Positions 48,001 through 60,000 of a stretch of 64,000 nucleotides of DNA are shown here, one piece after another. The notes under the pieces are model-generated. The model saw only the letters and a program-made list of their open reading frames with translations, was not told where the DNA came from and made no database searches. Source of the DNA: Bombyx mori (taxonomy: Eukaryota; Arthropoda; Insecta; Lepidoptera; Bombycidae); the NCBI RefSeq assembly GCF_030269925.1, contig NC_085121.1:10371501-10435500 (forward strand). The letters are read 5' to 3'. A program made the translations under genes and the position numbers. How positions within the stretch are numbered: position 1 is the stretch's first letter; each line of letters opens with the position of its first letter.

Positions 48001-51000
48001 ACAGACTTCAATTCGATTGGGAGGGAAAATTATGGGGAATCACGCAGAAGAGTTACAATCGACTTTAATAAATTTGCTACTAATCATCTAACCTTTTTTT
48101 CTTTTTTTTTGATTGCTTAGATGGGTGCACGAGCTCACAGCCCATCTGGTGTTAAGTGGTTACTGGAGCCTATGGACATCTACAACGTAAATGCGCCACC
48201 CACCTTGAGATATAAGTTCTAAGGTCTCAGTATGATTACAGCGGCTGCCCCACCCTTCAAACCGAAACGCATTACTGCTTCACGGCAGAACTAGGCAGGG
48301 CGGTGGTACCTACCCGTGTGGACTCACAAGAGGTCCTACTACCAGTAAACTAGTATATAATTGCTGTCTCAGCCTATTCCTGCCAAGAAACACTAATATA
48401 TTCTTGGTTACTGGACTTCCTTGAAAGCATGATAATGGGACGTAATAATGCCACTGAGCTACAAACTTATGCTAATTCTCAGTCTCCCAACGGCAATGTT
48501 CAATTAAATTAGCGCAATTAAAACTAATAGCATGCTTCGATGCTAGCGCTTGTGTCGCATTTGTGTAAATGTTTCTTCAATATGACCTCCGATATGACTA
48601 CATTGCAGGCGATTTGTGTAAAGTTAACACTTGAAACGGCCTGAAGTTTGTTCAACTATGTTCATAACAGCACACAGTACAACTTGAATTCTGTTGAAGT
48701 TGTACATTATACTGATTGAAACGATTATAAAATAGCATTAGGAGTATTTAAAGATATTCTCGTTGTGAGAGCAATATCTGATAAGGGCAATTAATGGAAT
48801 TCTTTACATATTGTCTATAATATTACGACTAGTATACTAACCAAATTATAAAACAGTTGTATAAAGGGATTGCTAAGTGGCTGTAAGTATTATTATTATA
48901 ATATATCATTTATAAAATCTACTCCATTTAAAAATATACAGGAGAACGTATTTATTCAATATCTCAAAGTTTTACATTTTGCACATACCAGATATTAGTT
49001 AGACAACGACGTTATGTTGATATTAAATGAAAAACTATGAAAATATAACTTTGAAGACAACACTTAGATGAAAATGACATTATTGGCTCAACTGTCTTAG
49101 ACATTAATACATACCTCTAATACATTCGTCAAGTAACCTCAAACGAAAACTTTCGTGATGAAATTTTCTCTATGATTTGTTTACTTTCCGAAGTCAGAGG
49201 TAATTTAATAAAAACCAATTTAAAAAAATCCGTGCACTATCATTCATTTGAACAATTATTGAAATTACTCGAATTATTAAAATCTAATTACTATTTTCCT
49301 AATGACCATTGACTAATGACCATTTCTTTTATTGGATATTGATAATAATTGTCATATCAACAAAATCAATGCGGCTTAAAATGTTGTTCCTTTTCTCTCT
49401 CTTTACTTCCTAAAAACCTTTTTCGTATTTTTTGATTTATCATTATTATACATAAATATCACATATTTGAATATTCTCTTATTATTAAATATACACCATT
49501 AAATATTACACTCATTATTATCAGAAATCTTAATGAAACATTTTTCCTGATATCATTGCTGAATCGATTAATGTTTGAAAAAAATACGACAGGACTCCTT
49601 AACCGATGGAGTTGGTGTCATTCATCTTCGACTTTTTTCTTTGCAAAATTTCTTATATCGGTTTTGCTTTGAATATAATACATACATACATGCTACCTGC
49701 ATAGTAGTATAACACAGGTATAAATTTCCGTAAATGTTCAATCTTGGCTTTGAATATAGGTCACTTTTTGGCACTATTGTGAATGTGTACTGATTGATGT
49801 ATGCAGATTATATCAATTGCTCGACTTTAAATTGTGGACCTGTAACCATTTATAATGAAAAATGAGCCCGTTCGCATAACGAACCTAGTAACCAAAACCT
49901 AAAATCTGTGTGCAAATTTTTATATAGAAAATTGTGCGACATATAGAAAAAAAGGGTTTTCGCCAATTTACAATTAAATAAATAGAGCTCGAGATTACAT
50001 GAAAACACAAGAAGCCGATTCTTCGAAAAAAAACCAGATCCATCTTATGTTTTTCTAAAAGATACAATCTAAATTCTTGTAAAATAGTATAATGGCTGAC
50101 AGATAAAAATAAAATTAAAAAATAATTCCTGAACGCTCTTTATTAATGAGTAATTTAAAAGAAACAGTCATGAAAAACTATTCGTTATTAGTTTAGGTTC
50201 TAATTACTAATAATAACCAATATTTAAAATTGGTATGTACAGAATACATAAACGAAATTACCAGATAAAAAAAAACCAAAAAAATGCTTCTCTTAGTGAC
50301 ATTTGAAAATCACGAACTCGAATAATGTTTGGAATTCCCTGTCATAAATGTATGGTACTTGCCCTTAATGCTTTAAATGTTCGCGGGTGCGGAACTCAAA
50401 ATGGTTGTCATTAAACGGAATGGCCTCTACATTAAAACACCTCTTGCAGTCCTATTACAACATTGTACTGAACAACAGTTTCAGTAGCCTTCGAAATAGC
50501 ATTTAAACTTTAATGTTTAGTACTCTTCTGGATCTTAAATAACTTAACAGTTTAGTGAATAAAGTACAGTGTAGTACAAACATTTAAATTAATTTTAATT
50601 CACATTCCTTCAATATTACGTTTTTAGGATAGCACTGACAGAAGTTTCAGCTAGGAATCTATTGTTGCCCTTACATTATCTTTCACACTCTACGGTAACT
50701 TCTAATCCTTTCATTTCAACAAGATCTTTAATGTGCTTAAAGAACAAATTTAAAAATTATTATACAAATCGTGGCTGTCAGTAACTCGGTTAACACAACT
50801 TTGGCGAAGTTGAAGTTTCTTACAGTTTATTAGCTAATCAGCCAAAGAATTTTAGTTTCTCAATTTAAGTTAGATTAAGTACCTAGAGAAGACTTCCGTG
50901 AGGACCGCTCAAACGTGGACAAGATCCTTTACGTGTAGGCGTTTTGGGACCAAACCGTCTCTCGGGTTAGATTTTGGAACATTGGGCCGACTGCTACGCA

Positions 51001-54000
51001 ATACCGAGGGGACGGGCTGAATAGCACACCGTCTCTACATGCAGCTGCTGAGGCCGGTCCTTGACCCTGACAGTGGCTGCAGTGGCACCACATCATTTCC
51101 ATCAATGCAACACGTATGTTGGCAAGAATACCACTTTGGATTCTCGAGACGGAGGCACTCGTTGTTAATTACCAGTGGAGATCGCTCCATCTTAGTGTCA
51201 TCCAGACAAGGAAAGCCCATTTCAAAATGTTTCAATCAATGGACAATCTCCTACATGTAAAGTTTGTCGATTTTCTCCAGACCCTTCTTTTACTAGTGGT
51301 AGGACCTCTTGAGTCCGCGCGGGTAGGTACCACCACCCTACCTATTTCTGCCGCGAAGCAGTAATGCGTTTCGGTTTGAGGGGTGGGGCAGCCGTTGTAA
51401 CTATACTTGAGGCCTTAGAACTTATATCTTAAGGTGGGTGGCGCACTTATGTTGTAGATGTCTATGGGCTCCAGTAACGACTTAACACCAGGTGGGCTGT
51501 GAGCTCGTCCACCCAACAGAGCAATAAAAAAAAGTGTGTGTGTCCGCTCCGACGCACGACTGGAGTTTACTGGATATAAATATAAATTTGTGTCAGTTGA
51601 ATACAGTAAAATATGGAAGTTACGTATTCTAGTGAGAATGATCCGGGAGTTGCGGAACACGTGGATGCGGTAATTAAGTAAGTCTATATAATTCACTTTT
51701 ACAATTAATATATAAGTTGTCCATTCACTGATAGAAGGAATTGTTTATATTTAATAAGCTTTATTAATAAATGATTTGTAGCGGGTTATATTCGGGTATC
51801 AACCCACTAACAGTTGATACGTTCAGGAATCGAACCCGAACGGCGTCCGGCCACAAGCAAAACGATGTCGGTAAATTAAACGAAACAATACGAGAAATAG
51901 TTCTATATTACGACAACACGATACACTACAGATTATTAACAAATTAACGAGACACAAAACAAACGACTAACAAATATATGAAAATACAATAATGAGAGAA
52001 ACGCGCGATCAGTACGAGGCTTTGTGGCGGACTGCCGGCGCAGCAGCCCGGCGTCACCTGCGATAACGCGGCCGCGCGTTGGCTCCTGATTGGCGCGCGC
52101 ACGCATCACGCAATCAGGAGCCAATCAGGCGCATAACGCATTTCGTGTGACATGCTAGTACGATTTTGGTCCCCATAATTTTCATACCCCGGGCCTATAT
52201 ATGTAAATCGATTCTTAAGGAGTAAACTCCAAAAAAGTGTGTGTGTCCGCTCCGACGCACGACTGGAGTTTACTGGATATAAAAAATTAAACGAAACAAT
52301 ACGAGAAATAGTTCTATATTACGACAACACGATACACTACAGATTATTAACAAATTAACGAGACACAAAACAAACGACTAACAAATATATGAAAATACAA
52401 TAATGAGAGAAACGCGCGATCAGTACGAGGCTTTGTGGCGGACTGCCGGCGCAGCAGCCCGGCGTCACCTGCGATAACGCGGCCGCGCGTTGGCTCCTGA
52501 TTGGCGCGCGCACGCATCACGCAATCAGGAGCCAATCAGGCGCATAACGCATTTCGTGTGACATGCTAGTACGATTTTGGTCCCCATCATTTTCATACCC
52601 CGGGCCTATATATTTAAATCGATTCTAAAGGAGTAAACTCCAAAAAAACCAAAAAAAGGACTTTGGTATCAGGGAGATCTGAGACCAGAGAACTCGTCTG
52701 CCAATCATAGCTGCTGAATCAAACACATAATACGTGTACATATTACAAGAATATAATGGATCAACTAAGACTTCAAGTTCACGACAGTCTGCGTGATGGA
52801 ACTATTCATCTTTTCCAACAATACATACGTTTCGTTACTGAATTAAACTTCTTATTAAAGATATTTCACATATCGACGCTTGAACGGCAAACGTGACTAA
52901 GCGACAATGCGTGAACTTTACAATAGGCTATTTTAAAGTTGAAATACCTGAAAACAATTCTATTTTAACGAATCTAGCTGTAGGATTGAAATTATTTTAA
53001 TAGAGCTAGAAATATATTTTTTTTTGCGCATCGAATATGGTTATTGCCTATCATTTATGTATAAAGCAGTTATTGTCGCTTAGTCACATTTGCCTTTCAA
53101 GCGTCGATATTATTATAAGTTACTAGCTGACCCGGCAGACTTCATAGTGCCTCAATCGATAAATAAAAGACCTAAACTTTTGTATAAAATAAACTTAAAA
53201 CAAACAAAAGTAATCCGTCCAACGGGGGGGACATCAAAAGAAAAACAAAATTGTTATTTTTATTTAATTCCGAGCATTTTCATATTTATCAAACCTTTTA
53301 AACCTTCTCTGTACTCCCACAAATAATTCAAGACCAAAATTAGCCAAATCGGTCCAGCCGTTCTCGAGTTTTAGCGAGACTAACGAACAGCAATTCATTT
53401 TTATAACTAGTCAGGTCATAAGTATTGTCACACAGTAAAAACTTTTCTTTTAGAATGCTGGTCACAAAAAAGTTTATTGAATTCGAATTTCGAATTGTTC
53501 ATGAAAATAAAAAAGTATACTTTTAGAATTTTACTCATTTTTAAATATGGAGTGGACGGACGCTTAAAGAAGACCATGTTGCAGTTATTGCGTTGCATCG
53601 TTGTGGTTACGCGCCAATTCAAATTTTTAACATACTGAAAATTTTTAATACAACCAAAAGATTCGTTTATCGTACCATCAAACGATACAATGAAGACTCT
53701 AGTGTACATGACAGGTCTAGAAGTGGTCGCCCTCGGCCTGTTAGGACTCCAGCAGTGATAAAAGCTGTGAAGGCGCGAATTAAAAGAAATCCCAAACGTA
53801 AGCAGAAACTGTTGGCCCTTCAGATGGGGTTAAGCAGAACCACGGTGAAAAGGGTGTTAAATGAAGACTTAGGGCTTCGGGCATATCGAAGAAAAACAGG
53901 ACATCGTTTGAATGCTCGTCTAATGGACCTGAGACTGAAGAGATGCCGCGCTTTGTTGAAGCGGTACGCGGGAAAAAAATATCGGGAAATTCTTTTTTCG

Positions 54001-57000
54001 GATGAAAAAATTTTTATCGTAGAAGAGAGCTACAACAAACAAAATGATAAGGTGTACGCACACAGTAGTGAAGAAGCGAGCAACCGTATTCCGCGTGTCC
54101 AACGAGGTCATTTTCCATCCTCGCTCATGGTATGGTTGGGAGTTTCTTATTGGGGCTTAACAGAGGTACATTTTTGTGAGAAAGGTGTAAAAACGAATGT
54201 AGTTGTGTATCAAAATACAGTCCTGACGAACCTTGTGGAACCTGTTTCTCATACCATGTTCAATAACAGGCACTGGGTATTCCAACAAGATTCGGCGCCA
54301 GCTCATAGAACGAAAAGCACAAGACTGGCTGGCGGCGCGTGAAATCGACTTCATCCGGCACGAAGACTGGCCCTCCTCCAGTCCAGATTTGAATCCGTTA
54401 GATTACAAGATATGGCAACACTTGGAGGAAAAGGCGTGCTCAAAACCTCATCCCAATTTGGAATCACTCAAGACATCCTTGATTAAGGCAGCCGCCGATA
54501 TTGACATGGACCTCGTTAGTGCTGCGATAGACGACTGGCCGCGCAGATGAAGGCCTGTATTCAAAATCACGGAGCTCATTTTGAATAAGCTTTAGTGTCA
54601 TAAGAATCTATATTTTGTTAAGTTCCTTTTGGTATATGAATGGTTACATAATAAATAAACTTGTTTCAATTATTTTACATTAAACATGTGACAGAATTTA
54701 TGACCTGACTAGGTATATATAGATAGATTTTCAGAACAACGTTATAGCGAATAATTTTTTTGCGGTTGCTATTAATTCATTAACTTGTGCGTTCGACCGT
54801 GCCCGAGATCGGTCGAGTCAAAACGGCTTCGCGGTCTTTGCCGAAGTACCTCGAAGACACTTCAAGTCGATAGCGCTCGACTCGAGGGAATCTCAGCCAC
54901 AATATTTTTATCTTTCTTAGAATTTTTCAATCAAGCAGCTTAGAGTGCTTTTGTAAAAAAAACGGTGGCAGGAATCGAACAACAGGAGTAATGTTCACTT
55001 TCTTGTTTAATAAATTATGAATAATGCATAATAATAATGTACTATGCTATGTATTTATTGAATTCATGGGTGAACGAAGTTACGACTGAACTAGCTTGTA
55101 GTTATCGGAATCCATACATATCAAAACGTGAATTACCGATCTTGAGACGTGAGGTCGGATTCTCAACTTTATTATTAAACAGCTGCCTTCAATCTGTAAT
55201 GCACAACTACTTCGCGGCAGAAAGATGCCATGTAGGCTTACAATATCTCTCTCTCTGTTTATTAATATATGCATCTATGCATATATTTGTAATTTAATAT
55301 AAATTTCATTGCACCTACGACTATTTACTCTGCACGACCTTTTCTTTGACTGGTAGAGAATGCCTTAGGCTTAATGCCCGCCAATGTAAATTTTACATGA
55401 AGCGTAATAAATAAATATCTCATATAATTCAGTCCATGCCCAATCTAAAAATTTCGCAGGTTTGATTTTATTATTTTTCTTTATGCTGTATTAAACAATT
55501 TAAAGTAATTTATAACGAATCCCAATGGTTCGAAAATTGAAAAATTTAAGTTTTTTTTTTAAGAAATTTAAGTATCTTTAAATAAAAGAAACAATCTGAA
55601 CATCCAAATGTAAGAATAAAATTTGTTTCGAAATAGGAATTTATTCCAATTATTCCAATTAAAGTTAAAGATGGTTAACCTCTGTCGTTAATCTTCAATA
55701 AAGGTTAATAACCGACGTTGTACAAGACGGTAAACGTCCCTATCTTGTTTACCTGGTTCCACATTCTGACGGAATAACTAGTTAGAAGTTCCTGTGAATT
55801 TATAACGCAGAAGTTAGTTAAACTATGTCATTTATAACCGCTACAGATTAATTTTGACAAACCGAAACATTTAACCTTTGATCGTGAGTTAGGTTAAATG
55901 TCACCCCACCGGATAAATGACTAACTTAGCGACATTAAAACTTACACTCAACAACATAGCCGCATAGCTTACGAATTAAACTATATAATTAATTTATCTG
56001 TATTAATAACGTAAGCGTCATAAATATTTGTTTTATGAAAACAGATGATAGCAGGCGCAACATTTAAATGTCAAGCTAGCTGATCGTCTAGCTTATGAAA
56101 ATAACGAAAAGTATAAAATATTTAAGAAATCGGAAATAATAAACGGAAAATAAACCGTAAATGTATTTTTAAAATGTTTAATAATTTTATTTTACTAAAA
56201 TGAAAAAATATCTATCCGCTGTATCTACAGTGCTGTAACAGCCTATAGAGGTAGCCGCGTACCACTAACCAGCCTACATCTACCGCGATGCAGTCATGCA
56301 TTCCAGATTTAAAGGCGCGTAAGCCGTTATACAATCTTATTAGAACATATACCTTATTTCTCAAAGTGATAACGCATTCACGTCCTGTAACCACTTTTAG
56401 GGAAGGGTAAAGTCGACTAATAAAATACATTCTTTCACCGAACATAAACGTTTCTGCACAATCGACCGATGCAAGGCTCCAATGTTTATTCTACGGAATT
56501 TGTATTAGCAATTTATTAGCAATATTTTCTTGTTCTTAGGTTAATTCAGATATACACTGGATGTGTTGTGATACCACAGCGCTATGTATACCCAGTTGCA
56601 TATCACTATTATTTTTCTCCACTACAATAAAAATAAATTAAGAAAAACAAAGACGCTGGTTGATTATTAAATAAGAAACCAAATCAATTTGATATGAATA
56701 GTGAAGCTATCTGTAATAAACTTTGGTTTTGGACAGGCATTTTCACAACACAAAAAAAAAACTTTAACAGGCAATATCGCGAACGGTCTATTGAGAATTG
56801 ACAATGTGGATTTACAATACACAGCTACTTCTGACAGTTTCAAAGAGTGATTTATTATAAGTTTTACACTTAAATAAACATTAAATGTCAACTAGATTTC
56901 ACTAAAACTATAGTAAACTAGTTTCCATATGGAGTTTAAGAATTATTCCATTTTGTGTTGAATACCAAAAATAAGATCTACAACAAATTTTCAGTTTCAA

Positions 57001-60000
57001 AATTTTAAACTAGTCTGAAACTCAATTCCTAATTAAATATTGAACTGTTTTTGGACCATCGCTTGAAACTGGATGAAACGAGAAAGGGATACTAAAAATA
57101 GAAAAATACGCACATTTATAGAGCTTACTGTGAGTGAATGAAATAGGATACATCATACGGTTGCACAGGACCGTCTGCTTTGAAACATCCGTACAAAGGT
57201 ATAGTTTCATTGGAACAATACCTATCAAACCTTCCGGACCAGCGTACTTGGTTCATAGCAGAAATTGGCAGAACAAAATTGGCTTAAAAGAGCAGTAAAA
57301 ATTGGTAACAACTAAATATTTTGTTATAAATTATCATATAATAACGAAGGACTACGGTTATATTTTCTTTCTATTAAACTCATTTACCGGACCTAATATA
57401 TTTCTAAGTAACACACATAAGAAAGTGGGTAAGTTAAGACAAAGTTTCTGTCAACGATGCTGAACTCATTTGCAACTTCCCTTTACTAAGAGCATCTTTT
57501 GTTCTAGCTTCCTTTTATATATTATCCTCGAGAAACTTAATTAACCACTTAAGACGATCTTATCTCTTAAACGAATTATATTATTCATTTTTTGTACCGA
57601 CTAAATTAGATATTTGACGACTTATGTACTTGGTTTTAAGCGGTCTATGAAGCTCAAAGATATCCAAACATGAATGTCGCCGTCCATCTCAATCCACTAC
57701 CTCAATGTTATATTGGAATGAAGGTTGTTCCACTTTCCAAAGCAAAAAGAGTGATTACTTTGCGGCCGACAAGCCGTGTTGGTTCAAAATCACTATGACT
57801 CAGTGGTTTCTACAAATCTTGCCATTCTCTATCTGTCTATCATCCAAATTTTTATAATTCTATTAATCCTTAAATGTAAGTTAGTATAAAGATACCAGAT
57901 AGCGTGGGAGGTTTGATTTATCTTATTTTTACCTAACTACCGTTTCATTCTAAATAATAATATTCTAAACATATCTCCGCAAAATATATTTAGCACCTAA
58001 ATAGTAGTAATGTATACTATTTATATGTATCATAAAATAATACTACTACTAATCAGTTTTTTATTATTATTACTTAGATGACTGGACGAGCTAGCTACCG
58101 GAGCCCATAGGGATGTCTATACAACCTAAAGCCACCCACTTCGAGACATGATTTCTAAGTCTTAGTTTTACTGTACAACGGCCCCACTTTTCACATTTCA
58201 CGGCAGAAATAAGCGGGGCGGTAATACCTATCTGTGCGTACTATTAACATGAGCTATCGCCAGTAATACCTTAATAATAGTTGTAGTTAATCTTTGTCAT
58301 ATCGTTAAATCTTTATCAATAGCAGATGGCGTTAATATTATTTTTGTTAATTATAAATTCAGTTCAAATTTTTAGTGTACCACTCATGCACTTTTTCAGT
58401 AAAATTTACATGTGCAATTAGTGAGGCAAATAAGGAAAGCACGTAAGACTTATATGGACATATCGTGACGATATAGTAGTTGACGAGGCTAAGTATGGTG
58501 TCAATGAACTCTCCGGTGGCCACACTCTACGCACAAAGACAATAAACGAGAATGTTTTCACTGAATGAAATGCTTCCGTCCGATTTCTTAAATTAAACTT
58601 CCACCCCATTTCTTAGGAACATCAAGACATTTATCTGAAAACGTTTAACAGAAAAAAGTACGCGTTTATTTGACGAAGGACTCCACAATGCTCTGGTGTG
58701 TTTGGACACAGAACTCGTCACGGGCGTGGCTCCGGGCCGGCTTTGCAATGACAGGCCCCTATTTCATGCGTGCCATATGAAACTGTCAGCCTCCCGAGCG
58801 AAGTGCAGCTTTTATTCAGCCGACCGACTTCGCATGGCCGTATTTTTTCCCACTGGCAAACACAAATGCCTACAACGCTTACGACAGTTGCTTTGTTTAA
58901 AAACATTTCGTTTATATATATTTTTTCAAACTATTCAATTACAATCAAATATTTTGTTGATAACCTCATTTTCTTGTAAAGATGTTTTGCATTAAAACAA
59001 GCATGTTTGGATAAAAAATTTGCATTTGCATTTACCGTCAACCTTTAACCGCAGATGTTTGCTCTTAAACTACAATTGCCGAATTCGAAGTTGTTGGTAC
59101 ATTAACCTCGTAAAAACGTAAACATCGCACCCAACTCAGTAATATTTAATCGGAAGGAAAGCTTGAATAAATCAAAAACTTGTTTTGCGGCCAAGGGAAA
59201 TAACAAAGAGAAATTAAGGAGTCTAAACGTTAAAGATGTAGTAAAAACTGGGCTCTAATTCGTTCGAAAAATACCCAGAAGAAAAGGAAAAAGAATTTTA
59301 AATTAAACTGAGGAGAATTTGGCCTTGTCTCATTAAGTTTGATTTTAAATATTTAGCCTATTCATACTGTAATAGCGAGCAGGCTATTGAACTTTCTATT
59401 ACAAAACCTATACAATAATGTTACTGCCTCAGAAGACAAACGAACAAACGACTTTTACATTATTACTCTCTAATGCTTACATCTTTTGCTTGTCACTTAT
59501 AGCATATAGAAAAGCTATTTTAAAATATTTATAAGGTGATTTAGTCCGTTGAGTATTATAGTTTTATAGTGTAAGTTGATGTATAAAATAATATGTTCGT
59601 ATTGTGTTGCTTTTGTTTTTTTGTAATTTAAATTTCTAAATTTCTCTTCTCTGTTCACTTTCTACTTATATGTGATTTTGATTGTGGAAACATATTTGGT
59701 TATTGTTTTAGCTATATTTTCTAAAATATTATATGTTTGTATTGTACTGTTTGTTTTCCAAATAAATAAATTACATAATTCTTAATGTAAAAGGAAAAAA
59801 AATCTAGAAGACTGTGGAAACCATTTTAAATTTACGATACGATTTAAATAAAATGGTCTCTATAACTTCTATAGCTCTGACCGAGCTGGCTGTGTGATCG
59901 TAAACATATAAATTGAGCAGGCATACGGGTACATAAGGCATAATCGTGAACTGCTCCTGTGACATAATACCGTCCTAGTACTTCAGGGCCGTGTAAAATT

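Noticed and set aside
51828..51850. tRNA gene
   Set aside because: Only a box B-like word is present; no box A or cloverleaf could be drawn.
51936..52535. Duplicated 62-codon minus frames ([18 protein letters not shown])
   Set aside because: They recur only because the tandem repeat recurs; they read through its promoter-like GC part.
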